Below, piece by piece: positions 16,403-24,353 of a stretch of DNA of 42,706 bases (the first letter of the stretch is position 1; each line of letters opens with the position of its first letter). Position numbers and translations under genes: made by a program. Below the pieces are notes generated by a model, which saw only the letters and a list, made by a program, of their open reading frames with translations, was not told the origin of the DNA and searched no databases. Source of the stretch: Oscillospiraceae bacterium (GTDB lineage Bacteria; Bacillota; Clostridia; Oscillospirales; Oscillospiraceae); assembly GCA_017452605.1 (NCBI GenBank), contig JAFTMB010000014.1, positions 1 to 42,706 on the forward strand, given 5' to 3'.

Positions 16403-17191
16403 TTATGCACTTGCCGCTTCTTTCTTTTCTTTTGCCGCCTTGATGAAGAAAGGCAAATAGAACAATCCGATCAGCACCACACCCAGGGTGATAATCACCC
16501 CCAGGTAGACAAACCAGTGCCATTTTTCCGTCAGCGCAATGCCAAGAGGCGCTTCCTGGGTGAAAAAGAAATTGGTGGACATATCCACGCTGACCAGTTC
16601 CCCGTTTACATAGGTGGGCGCGGCGAACATGGAGTTAAAGTAAATGGATGCAAAGGCAAGCACGCTGAGAATTGCCATTGTGGAACGGTAGTGCTTCGGT
16701 TTCATATCCACTTCCCCGGACACAGCGATATAAAGTCCCAAAACCACCAGCATCACATGGTAAAGAAAATACTGGTAAGGATGGGCGCGCAGGAACGCAT
16801 CTGCCACGCTGGTGCTGGCAGTGAAAATCGACGGCATCATGATGGCAAGGAACGCGCCGATTGCGCAGGTGGGATACATGAACGCCAGCACCGTTTCCCG
16901 GTTGGCTTTGTTCTTGGAAAACCGGGCGTAGAAAATCATGGCGATTTGAATGGAGCAAAGATGTAAGGGAAGATGGTGCATTTCCAGGTACAGATGCATG
17001 GTCGTGCCGTCGGCAGAAGGCACCATTTGCAGCACACTGAAGGTCTTTACCAGCTCCGAAAGGACGCAGCCAACGCAGGCCACGCTCAAAACCTTTTCCA
17101 AAGCAGGCTTGTTCTTTTTTAAGTACCAGAACGCGCCCACGCCCGACACCAAACAAATTGCCAGCCAGATGATATGCCCCATGGTAAACAT
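16403..17191 (-). CDS. YwaF/TIGR02206-like integral membrane protein
   Basis: The 262-residue protein has about seven predicted membrane helices and the conserved segment LPLHLCSIQIAMIFYA, followed by MYPTCAIGAFLAIMMP and HPYQYFLYHVMLVVLGLYI. It resembles the YwaF/TIGR02206 family, whose function is not established. The frame is open to 17401, but the ATG at 17191 is preceded by GAGGAAA and a sigma-A promoter at 17240-17268, so transcription starts inside the longer frame and 17191 is the start. It appears to be a single-gene unit ending at the terminator at 16366-16395. Confidence 0.82.
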   Translation of the reverse strand: MFTMGHIIWLAICLVSGVGAFWYLKKNKPALEKVLSVACVGCVLSELVKTFSVLQMVPSADGTTMHLYLEMHHLPLHLCSIQIAMIFYARFSKNKANRETVLAFMYPTCAIGAFLAIMMPSIFTASTSVADAFLRAHPYQYFLYHVMLVVLGLYIAVSGEVDMKPKHYRSTMAILSVLAFASIYFNSMFAAPTYVNGELVSVDMSTNFFFTQEAPLGIALTEKWHWFVYLGVIITLGVVLIGLFYLPFFIKAAKEKKEAASA

Positions 17192-17239
17192 ACGCAGTTT
17201 CCTCTTTCCGTCTCTTTTTAGGGGATTTCGACTGTTTTT

Positions 17240-17268
17240 ATCATAATACACCAAGGCTTCCTTGTCAA
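17240..17268 (-). promoter_or_regulatory. promoter of the YwaF-like gene
   Basis: Read on the minus strand: TTGACA (17263-17268), 17-bp spacer, TATGAT (17240-17245). Spacing and sequence are close to the sigma-A consensus, about 48 bases upstream of the start codon. Confidence 0.7.
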
Positions 17269-17294
17269 AGAAAAACTGGAAAAACCGGAAAAAA

Positions 17295-17314
17295 GCCCCG
17301 GCGCAAGCCGGGAC
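17295..17314 (-). terminator. terminator of the leftward T-box operon
   Basis: An 8-bp GC-rich stem (17295-17302 with 17307-17314, one wobble pair) is followed on the minus strand by six Ts. It lies just after the stop of the 840-residue fusion gene. Confidence 0.8.
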
Positions 17315-17327
17315 TTTTTGTCGCAAA

Positions 17328-19850
17328 TCAGCTTTTCGCCGGGGCGGGGTTTTCGGCGGTGTTGCTGCCGTCACCCACAAGGCCCAGCCGCTGAGCAGCA
17401 TCCTGACGCATTTTGTACTTCAGAATTTTACCCGCGGCATTCATGGGGAAACTGTCCACAAATTCAATATATTTTGGAACCTTGTGCCGGGCCATGCTGG
17501 CGGCGATGAACGCGCGCATTTGCTCCACTGTCATAGAATCCGGCTCTTTCAAAATGATGCAGGCCATGATTTCTTCGCCGTACTTCTTATCCGGCACGCC
17601 AATCACCTGCACATCCCGGACACCGGGGTGGGTGTAGATAAATTCCTCAATTTCTTTGGGGTAAATATTTTCGCCGCCCCGGATAATCATGTCCTTTAAT
17701 CTGCCGGTGATGCGGTAGCAACCCTTTTCGTCCCGGCAGGCAAGGTCACCGGAATGGAGCCAGCCCTCTGCGTCCACGGTATCCCGGGTGGCATCCGGCA
17801 TTTTATAGTAACCCTTCATGGTGTTATAGCCCCGGGAGCAGAACTCTCCGTTGACCCCTGTGCCCACTTCCTCCCCGGTTTCCGGGTCAATAATCTTGCA
17901 CTGAACATGGGGCAGGGCGTAGCCTACGGTGTCTGTCCGCAAATCCAAAGGATCCTGCCAATCCGACATGGTAGAGCCCGGGGCGGATTCTGTCTGGCCG
18001 TAAACACTGACGATTCCCCGCATATTCATCTCATCCGGCTGGGCCGCCCGGCGCATCAGCTCCGGCGGACACCCCGCGCCTGCCATAATGCCGGTACGCA
18101 TATGGGAAAAGTCGGTTTTGCGGTAGTCCTCGTGGTTAAACATGGCGATAAACATGGTGGGAACGCCGTTAAAGCAGGTGATTTTTTCCTGATTGATGCA
18201 GGCCAGGGACGCCTTGGCGGAGAAATAGGGCATGGGGCAAAGGGTTGCGCCGTGGGTCATGGAGGCGGTCATGGACAGCACCATGCCAAAGCAGTGGAAC
18301 ATGGGTACCTGAATCATCATCCGGTCGGCGGTGGAAAGACCCATCCGGTCGCCAATGCACTTGCCGTTGTTGACCACATTGTGGTGGGTGAGCATAACGC
18401 CCTTGGGGAAGCCGGTGGTGCCGGAGGTATACTGCATATTGCACACATCCTCAGGCCGCACCTGGGCCGCCATCCGGGCCACCCGGTCGGCAGACACCAT
18501 TTCATACCGGGCCATAGCCTCGTCAAAGGTCAGACTTCCCTTTTGCCGGAAGCCCACAGTGATGACATTGCGCAGGAAAGGCAGCCGCTTGCAGTGCAGC
18601 GGGTCGCCGGCCTTGCTCTGGGCGATTTCCGGGCAAAGCTCATTGATAATGCCCCGGTAGTCAGAGTCCAGGCAGGACTCGATCATAATCAGGGTGTGGG
18701 TATCGGATTGGCGGAGCAGATACTCTGCCTCATGGATTTTATAGGCGGTGTTCACCGTCACCAGCACCGCGCCGATTTTGGCAGCCGCCCAGAAAGAAAT
18801 ATACCACGCCGGAACATTTGTGGCCCACACCGCCACCTTGGAGCCGGCCTTGACGCCCATGGAAACCAGCGCTCTTGCGAACCGATCCACATCCTCCCGG
18901 AACTGGGCGTAGGTGCGGGTGTAGTCCAGTGTGGTGTATTTAAAGCAATACTGGTCAGGAAATTCCTCCGCCATGCGGTCCAACACCTGAGAAAAGGTCA
19001 AATCCACCAGCTCATCCTTTTTCCAAACATACTGGCCGGTGCCGTCATGGTTGAAATACAGGGTTTTCTTCATGCCCCGGGTGCTTTCAAACCGGTTCAT
19101 GTAGTTGATAAAGTAAGGGAAGATAATCTCTCTGTCCTGAATGTCGGCAATCCACTCCGGCTTCCATTCCAGGGAAATAAAGCCGTCGTAGTTGATGGAT
19201 GCCAGGGCGCGGATCATATCGGCGATGGGCATAGTGCCCTCGCCAATGAGGTTGTAGCTGCCGGTGTCGTCTGAATCCCGCAGATGGACATGGCGGACAT
19301 AGTAGCCCAAATTTTTAATGGTGGCATCCCCGGATTCGCCGTAATCCCGGTAGGGGTGGTGGACATCCCAAAGCACCGCCAGCTGGTCACTGGCGAAAAA
19401 GTCCATCATCCGACGCAGTCTTGCGGTGTCGGCATAAATGCCGCTGGTTTTTAAGAGGATGGTCACATCCAATTCTTCCGCGGTTTTCACCAGCGCCTGA
19501 AGATTTTTCCGCACCTGCTCCTCGTTATCGGAAAGGGCGCAGGCCACCACATAAGGCACCTGCATATTGTGGGCCGTTTCCATGAGGAAAACCAAATCCT
19601 CCAGACAATCGCTTCCTTGGGATAGGTCGCAGGAGGTATCAAAGCAGGGAATCTGCAGCTTGTTTTCCCGCAGCTGACGCACCGTAGCCGCGGTTTGGTA
19701 TTTATGAAAAGGGCTGCCTCGGTCTTTCAGCGCGTCCTGCTTTTGCAGATTGTACACCTCAATGCCGCCAAAACCCATGTCCAAGGCAGTGTCAATCATT
19801 TCCTGCCAGGACAGTTCCGGCCAGCCACGGGTGGAAAAGGAAAGCTTCAT
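17328..19850 (-). CDS. fusion of a sugar-epimerase-like TIM barrel with an acyl-CoA synthetase
   Basis: The 840-residue protein joins two families in one uninterrupted frame. Residues about 1-262 are an AP-endonuclease-2/sugar isomerase TIM barrel (FGGIEVYNLQ, VLWDVHHPYRDYG, RHVHLRDSDDTGSY, GFISLEWKPEW). Residues about 280-820 are an adenylate-forming acyl-CoA ligase with YTSGTTGFPKG (about 472), YGQTE, WLHSGDLA, GRLKDMIIRGGENI and the C-terminal catalytic lysine in NAAGKILKYK. The start overlaps the upstream LeuA-like gene by four bases, so both are coupled and under the same T-box. The ligase half should activate a short- or medium-chain acid. What the barrel contributes is unknown. A sequencing frameshift joining two genes is unlikely, because the junction is clean with no stop or overlap. 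Confidence 0.85.
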   Translation of the reverse strand: MKLSFSTRGWPELSWQEMIDTALDMGFGGIEVYNLQKQDALKDRGSPFHKYQTAATVRQLRENKLQIPCFDTSCDLSQGSDCLEDLVFLMETAHNMQVPYVVACALSDNEEQVRKNLQALVKTAEELDVTILLKTSGIYADTARLRRMMDFFASDQLAVLWDVHHPYRDYGESGDATIKNLGYYVRHVHLRDSDDTGSYNLIGEGTMPIADMIRALASINYDGFISLEWKPEWIADIQDREIIFPYFINYMNRFESTRGMKKTLYFNHDGTGQYVWKKDELVDLTFSQVLDRMAEEFPDQYCFKYTTLDYTRTYAQFREDVDRFARALVSMGVKAGSKVAVWATNVPAWYISFWAAAKIGAVLVTVNTAYKIHEAEYLLRQSDTHTLIMIESCLDSDYRGIINELCPEIAQSKAGDPLHCKRLPFLRNVITVGFRQKGSLTFDEAMARYEMVSADRVARMAAQVRPEDVCNMQYTSGTTGFPKGVMLTHHNVVNNGKCIGDRMGLSTADRMMIQVPMFHCFGMVLSMTASMTHGATLCPMPYFSAKASLACINQEKITCFNGVPTMFIAMFNHEDYRKTDFSHMRTGIMAGAGCPPELMRRAAQPDEMNMRGIVSVYGQTESAPGSTMSDWQDPLDLRTDTVGYALPHVQCKIIDPETGEEVGTGVNGEFCSRGYNTMKGYYKMPDATRDTVDAEGWLHSGDLACRDEKGCYRITGRLKDMIIRGGENIYPKEIEEFIYTHPGVRDVQVIGVPDKKYGEEIMACIILKEPDSMTVEQMRAFIAASMARHKVPKYIEFVDSFPMNAAGKILKYKMRQDAAQRLGLVGDGSNTAENPAPAKS

Positions 19851-21256
19851 GCTTCTGCCTCCTCATAAACGATTTTGTTCAGCGCGCTCAAATAGGCCTG
19901 AATACCCGCGCCTACAATATCGGTGGAGATACCCTTGCCGGGGTAAATCTTTCCGTTGCTGCGCAGCTTGACCACAGTCTGTCCCATAGCCTCCCGGCCC
20001 TCGGTAACCGCCTGCAGCTGGAAATCGTCGAGTTCATAGTGGCAGCCGGTGATTTGCTCAATGGCGAGGAACGCCGCGTCGATGGGGCCGTCGCCCACGC
20101 ATACGCCCTCCAAAACCTGGCCATTTTTATGCAGCTTCATGTGGGCGGTGGAGGAAATGGTGTTGCCGCAGGTGATGACATAGGTGTCCAGCATATAGGT
20201 AGGCGGCACCTGCATGGCGGCGGAGGCGACGATGGCGTCCAGTTCCCGCTCGCTGACCTTCTCCTTCTTGCTTGCGATGACGCAAAAAGCCTCGTAAACC
20301 TTTTGAATATCCTCTTCCGACAGGTCGTAACCCAGCCGCTGGGCGGACTTTGCCACCGCATCGGCATCGTCATGCGCCGTAAGGAAAATGCCGCTGTCTT
20401 CCTGCACGCCGCTGTCAAAGGGCGAGGATTTGCTTCTAAGGGTCTGGCACATTCTGAAAATCTGCTCCACAATCCGGCTCAGCTGGGTCACCTGCACGCC
20501 GCAGCTGACATCATAGCTACCGCCCTTGGCGGCAATCAGCCGCACCACATTGGAAAGATTTACATTGTTGATAGGATAGGCGGCGCACTTGACCTCCCCT
20601 GCTCCCTTGCCAACGGCAACCATGGCGCAGGCATCTGCCATGGAAAGACTGTCCACGCAGCTGACGCCCAAAACCACCTGCTCCAGCTTGGGAACGCTTT
20701 GATAGAGGTTCTGAATAAAGCCGGAAAATTCCTCCGGCAGCATCACGCCGGCGGCGTCGCATACGGTGACGGTGCTGGCGCCGGCATCAATGGCCGCGGT
20801 AATAGCCTGAGCCAAAAATGCAGGGTCGCTGCGGGTGGCGTCGTCGGCAATAAATTCCGTATCGGCGCAGAAGCGGCAACACACTTTCACTGTTTCCGTA
20901 ATGGCGGCAAGCATAGCTTCCGGCTTTTTGTGGTGTACATACTCCATCTGTACAGAGCTGACAGAAGCCGCCACCTGGAGCCTGGGATGCTTGGCATCCT
21001 TCAGCGCCTCCCAGGTCTTTTCCGCGGTGTCTTCTCCCAGCTCCACGGGAACGGCCACAATGCTGTCCTTTACCGCAGCGGCAATGGATTTAATCCGCAG
21101 CGCATCCACCCGGGAGGGGGTAATACCCTCCAGCTCAATGACAGAAACACCCAGCCGGTCCAATAGCTTTGCCAACTCAATTTTCTCCTTAAAGGACAGC
21201 TGGAAGCCCTCTGCTGTCTGTTTCATGGTTGCGTCGCTGATTCTTACGGTTTTCAT
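19847..21256 (-). CDS. LeuA-like protein with degenerate catalytic site and intact regulatory domain
   Basis: The 469-residue protein is laid out like 2-isopropylmalate synthase: a DRE-TIM barrel (about 1-260), a linker, and a C-terminal LeuA regulatory domain (about 350-465) with GVCVGDGPIDAAFLAIEQITG and GKGISTDIVGAGIQAYLSAL. Key residues differ from the enzyme. The usual LRDGEQ motif reads MKQTAE at residues 11-16, so catalytic Arg and Asp are Lys12 and Gln13. The metal-binding HxHND motif reads VSCVD at 198-202, with both histidines lost. The HESGIHQDG segment of the linker is also not conserved. It is therefore probably not a normal synthase. The start is the ATG at 21256 after AAGGAGTGG; the longer frame runs into the T-box terminator. 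Confidence 0.85.
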   Translation of the reverse strand: MKTVRISDATMKQTAEGFQLSFKEKIELAKLLDRLGVSVIELEGITPSRVDALRIKSIAAAVKDSIVAVPVELGEDTAEKTWEALKDAKHPRLQVAASVSSVQMEYVHHKKPEAMLAAITETVKVCCRFCADTEFIADDATRSDPAFLAQAITAAIDAGASTVTVCDAAGVMLPEEFSGFIQNLYQSVPKLEQVVLGVSCVDSLSMADACAMVAVGKGAGEVKCAAYPINNVNLSNVVRLIAAKGGSYDVSCGVQVTQLSRIVEQIFRMCQTLRSKSSPFDSGVQEDSGIFLTAHDDADAVAKSAQRLGYDLSEEDIQKVYEAFCVIASKKEKVSERELDAIVASAAMQVPPTYMLDTYVITCGNTISSTAHMKLHKNGQVLEGVCVGDGPIDAAFLAIEQITGCHYELDDFQLQAVTEGREAMGQTVVKLRSNGKIYPGKGISTDIVGAGIQAYLSALNKIVYEEAEA

Positions 21257-21286
21257 ACAATCCACTCCTTCTGACGGAATAAAAAA

Positions 21287-21552
21287 GTCCCTGAGATTTA
21301 TCATCTCAGGGACGAAAATTCTTTCGCGGTACCACCCTAATTACTTCTGCATTGCAGGCAGAAATCTCTCTCAGACTCCCAACAGAGTCCCAGCCGATAA
21401 CGGGGCGTCCGTACCTCATTACTGCGTTTTTCACAAGGTCAACTCAGGAACCAGATCACCCCGCATCCGCGCTCCGGCTTGCACCAACCGCCGGCTCTCT
21501 GCGCCGCATCTTCACGAGGCAAATTTTCCATCTTCGTCTTTGGTATTAAATT
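21287..21552 (-). promoter_or_regulatory. T-box leader controlling the LeuA-like operon
   Basis: On the minus strand the leader has the T-box sequence AGGGTGGTACCGCG (21325-21338), the AG-box plus GGTTGGTG apical stem I element (21473-21501), and a perfect 11-bp terminator stem (21287-21297 with 21303-21313) followed by six Ts. Uncharged tRNA should favour the antiterminator and switch on the downstream genes. The specifier codon is unresolved; CTG (Leu) or ATC (Ile) in the segment around 21453-21461 are the candidates. Confidence 0.94.
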
Positions 21553-21558
21553 AGTGTC

Positions 21559-21587
21559 ATTAAACCATAAAGCGCCCCATTTGTCAA
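21559..21587 (-). promoter_or_regulatory. promoter of the leftward T-box operon
   Basis: Minus strand: TTGACA (21582-21587), 17-bp spacer, TTTAAT (21559-21564). It is placed just upstream of the T-box leader, about 300 bases before the start codon. Confidence 0.75.
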
Positions 21588-21678
21588 TCCTATTTTCCTC
21601 TTTTTTTCTCATGCAACCTGCACAAAAAGACAGGAATTTTTCTACCAAATTCTTACATTGTATTTTGCAGGAAAATAT

Positions 21679-21707
21679 TTGACTTTTTCTCGCGGTCATG
21701 ATACACT
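21679..21707 (+). promoter_or_regulatory. promoter of the rightward T-box operon
   Basis: TTGACT (21679-21684), 17-bp spacer, TACACT (21702-21707), just before the second T-box. The two divergent promoters are about 90 bases apart, with no gene between them. Confidence 0.75.
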
Positions 21708-21713
21708 TTTTGT

Positions 21714-21980
21714 AATATATGAAAAGGCGTTGACGAAGACGGTCAAAGGGGAATAATCGCAGAGAGCCGGTGGTTGGTGTAAACCGGTGTTACAGCCTTT
21801 GAAACCCATCCCTTCCGAGCTGGAAAACCGAAAGATGACACCCAGTAGGCTTTTCCCGTTTTCTTGCGTTAAAAGATAGGACTTGTTGGAGTCTGAAGTG
21901 GCGGCGAACAGCCGCAATTTGAGTGGTACCGCGGGTATATTTTACTCGTCTCAAGCTGTGATCTTGAGACGGGCTTTTTT
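21714..21980 (+). promoter_or_regulatory. T-box leader controlling the acyl-CoA synthetase/VOR/BCAT operon
   Basis: The leader contains an AG-box and GGTTGGTG stem I element (21761-21787), a T-box sequence GAGTGGTACCGCGG (21921-21934) and a 9-bp terminator stem (21947-21955 with 21963-21971) followed by a T-run. A stem I lower helix can be formed by TCAAAGG (21742-21748) with CCTTTGA further down, placing the specifier loop in the following AACCCATCC segment, where ATC (Ile) and ACC (Thr) are both readable. Its stem I core is nearly the same as that of the divergent leader. Confidence 0.93.
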
Positions 21981-22008
21981 ATTTTCTGCCTAAGAAAGGG
22001 TGGCTATT

Positions 22009-24279
22009 ATGAAAAATCAGACAACTGCCGAAAATTCCTTGATGGATGTTGCGCTGCGAATCCGGGAAATGCGGGAAATTGTAGGCTACACGCCGGCGGA
22101 TATGGCGGAGAAGACAGAGATTTCTGTGGAGCTGTATCTGAAATACGAAAGCGGCGAAACCGATCTTCCCTTCTCCTTTATGCACAAGTGCGCCAAGGTG
22201 TTCGGCCTGGAGTTGACAGAGCTTCTCGACGGCAGCACCGCAAAGCTTTCCAACTACACCGTTACCCGCCGGGGCAACGGCATGGTTACTGCCAGCGAAG
22301 ACGGCATTACCATCCAGGATATGGCTGCCATGTTCCGCCAGAAGATTGCTACCCCCTACTGGGTCACCTATGAGTATTCCCAGGAGCTGCAGAGCCAGCC
22401 CATCCACACCACCACCCACGACGGTCAGGAATTCAACCTGGTGATCAAGGGCTCTATGCGCATCCGCATCGGCGAGCATGAAGAGGTTCTGCGGGAGGGC
22501 GACAGTATTTTCTACAAGTCCTCCACCCCCCACGGCATGATCGCCATCGACGGCGCCGACTGCGTGTTCCTTTCCATGATTATGGCCAGCGACAAGCGGG
22601 ATACGCCTCTTTACATCGCCAAGCGGGTAAAGCAGACCCGGCAGGAACCCCTGCTTTGCAACGACTTTGTCTGGGGCGATGAAGACGAGCACGGCGCTCT
22701 TGTGGACTTGCACTATAAGAACACCGACTCTTATAACTTCGCCTTTGATACCGTAGACGCCATCGCCCGGAAGACCCCGGACAAGGTTGCCATGGTCCAT
22801 GTTTCCAACGACATGACCGAGCGGAAATTTACCTTCAAGGACATGAAGGATGCTTCCTCCCAGTGCGCCAACTATTTCAAGAGCCTGGGCATCCGCAAGG
22901 GTGACCGGGTCATGCTGGTGTTAAAGCGGCACTATGAATTCTGGTTCGCCATTTTGGGTCTGCACAAGCTGGGCGCTGTGGCGATTCCCGCCACCAATCA
23001 GCTGGTGGAGCACGACTTTACCTACCGCTTCCAGGCAGGCGGCGTCAGCGCCATTGTATGCACCGCCGACGGCGATACCGCCCATCAGGTGGAGCTGGCA
23101 GAAAAGGTAAGCGGCGTTTCCCTGACAAAGATTTTGGTTGGCGGAAGCAAGGACGGCTGGCACAACTTTAACGAGGAATATGGCCTGTTCAGCCGCCGCT
23201 ATGTCCGCGCTGAGGATGCCCCCTGCGGCGACGATCCCATGCTGATGTTCTTCACCTCCGGCACCACCGGCTATCCCAAAATCGCCGTTCACAGCTACAA
23301 GTACGCTCTGGGTCACTATGTCACCGCCAAATACTGGCATTTGGCAGAGCGGGACGGCATCCACTTCACCATTTCCGAAACCGGCTGGGGCAAAGCCCTT
23401 TGGGGCAAGCTTTACGGTCAGTGGCTGTGCGAAGCAACTGTATTTACCTACGACTTTGACCGGTTTGAAGCGGACAAGATTCTTCCCATGTTCGCCAAGT
23501 ACAACATCGCCACCTTCTGCGCTCCGCCTACCATGTACCGGATGCTTATCAAGCAGGATCTAAGCAAATACGACCTTTCCTCCATCCACCACGCCACCAC
23601 CGCCGGCGAAGCCTTGAACCCCGAGGTGTTCTATCAGTTTGAAAAGGCCACCGGTCTTCGGATTCACGAGGGCTACGGCCAGACGGAAATGACCCTTGGC
23701 ATCGCCAATCTGGTTGGCTGCGCCATTAAGCCCGGCGCCATGGGCAAGCCCGTTCCCGGCTACGGCATTGACATTGTGGATGCCGAGGGCAACAGCGTGC
23801 CTGACGGTATCGCAGGCGAAATCGTCATCCGCACCGACCCAGTCAAGCCCTGCGGCGTATTCCAGGGTTACTACGGCAACGACCAGATGACCAAGGATGT
23901 GTGGCACGACGGTCTTTACCACACCGGCGATATGTCCTGGCGGGATGAAGACGGCTACTTCTGGTATGTGGGCCGGGCCGACGATGTCATCAAATCCTCC
24001 GGCTACCGCATTGGACCCTTTGAGATTGAATCCACCATTATGGAGCTTCCCTATGTTCTGGAGTGTGGCGTTTCCGCCGCCCCGGATGAGGTTCGCGGTC
24101 AGGTGGTCAAGGCCAGCATCGTGCTGATCCCCGGTGTGGAGGGTACAGAGGAGCTGAAGAAAGAAATCCAGAATTATGTGAAAACCCACACCGCCCCTTA
24201 CAAGTACCCCAGAATTGTGGTATTCCGGGATGAACTGCCCAAGACCATCAGCGGAAAGATTATCCGAAATCAGCTGTAA
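22009..24279 (+). CDS. HTH-cupin-acyl-CoA synthetase fusion protein (first of two)
   Basis: The 756-residue protein has three parts. Residues about 8-75 form an XRE-type helix-turn-helix (RIREMREIVGYTPADMAEK...LELTELLDG). Residues about 110-200 form a cupin (GQEFNLVIKGSMRIRIGEHE, REGDSIFYKSSTPHGM). From about 240 to the end is an AMP-forming acyl-CoA synthetase: FFTSGTTGYPKIA (about 415), EGYGQTEMT, YHTGDMSWRDEDGYF, KSSGYRIGPFEIES and the catalytic Lys of TISGKIIRNQL. The HTH-cupin half is the architecture of small-molecule-responsive repressors. The ligase is most like medium-/short-chain acyl-CoA synthetases. The start is ATG 22009 with AGAAAGGGTGG upstream; the GTG at 22000 lies inside that RBS. 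It is the first gene after the T-box. Confidence 0.9.
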   Translation: MKNQTTAENSLMDVALRIREMREIVGYTPADMAEKTEISVELYLKYESGETDLPFSFMHKCAKVFGLELTELLDGSTAKLSNYTVTRRGNGMVTASEDGITIQDMAAMFRQKIATPYWVTYEYSQELQSQPIHTTTHDGQEFNLVIKGSMRIRIGEHEEVLREGDSIFYKSSTPHGMIAIDGADCVFLSMIMASDKRDTPLYIAKRVKQTRQEPLLCNDFVWGDEDEHGALVDLHYKNTDSYNFAFDTVDAIARKTPDKVAMVHVSNDMTERKFTFKDMKDASSQCANYFKSLGIRKGDRVMLVLKRHYEFWFAILGLHKLGAVAIPATNQLVEHDFTYRFQAGGVSAIVCTADGDTAHQVELAEKVSGVSLTKILVGGSKDGWHNFNEEYGLFSRRYVRAEDAPCGDDPMLMFFTSGTTGYPKIAVHSYKYALGHYVTAKYWHLAERDGIHFTISETGWGKALWGKLYGQWLCEATVFTYDFDRFEADKILPMFAKYNIATFCAPPTMYRMLIKQDLSKYDLSSIHHATTAGEALNPEVFYQFEKATGLRIHEGYGQTEMTLGIANLVGCAIKPGAMGKPVPGYGIDIVDAEGNSVPDGIAGEIVIRTDPVKPCGVFQGYYGNDQMTKDVWHDGLYHTGDMSWRDEDGYFWYVGRADDVIKSSGYRIGPFEIESTIMELPYVLECGVSAAPDEVRGQVVKASIVLIPGVEGTEELKKEIQNYVKTHTAPYKYPRIVVFRDELPKTISGKIIRNQL

Positions 24280-24353
24280 TTTCCTTGACTTTTCTGTCAC
24301 AAAATGAGATGATTTTATAAGCTACTTCTTTCACCTTTTTTGGAGGAAATCCC

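Noticed and set aside
17754..19274. Plus-strand open frame of 506 codons opposite the epimerase-ligase fusion
   Set aside because: His/Gly/Ala-rich shadow of a GC-rich gene; no family motif and no start signal.
19847..21256. Calling this gene leuA (2-isopropylmalate synthase) outright
   Set aside because: The catalytic Arg-Asp pair and both metal-binding histidines are replaced, so the enzyme name would mislead.
21256..21304. Earlier start of the LeuA-like protein at 21304
   Set aside because: Those codons lie within the T-box terminator stem and there is no RBS; the ATG at 21256 has AAGGAGTGG in place.
21714..21980. Assigning a definite specifier codon to either T-box
   Set aside because: ATC, ACC and others fit in the right leader and CTG or ATC in the left; stem I could not be folded with certainty by hand.
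24280..24353. Separate promoter between the two HTH-cupin-ligase genes
   Set aside because: A TTGACT is present near 24287, but no suitable -10 lies 16-18 bases downstream; the nearest TATAAG is about 25 bases away.
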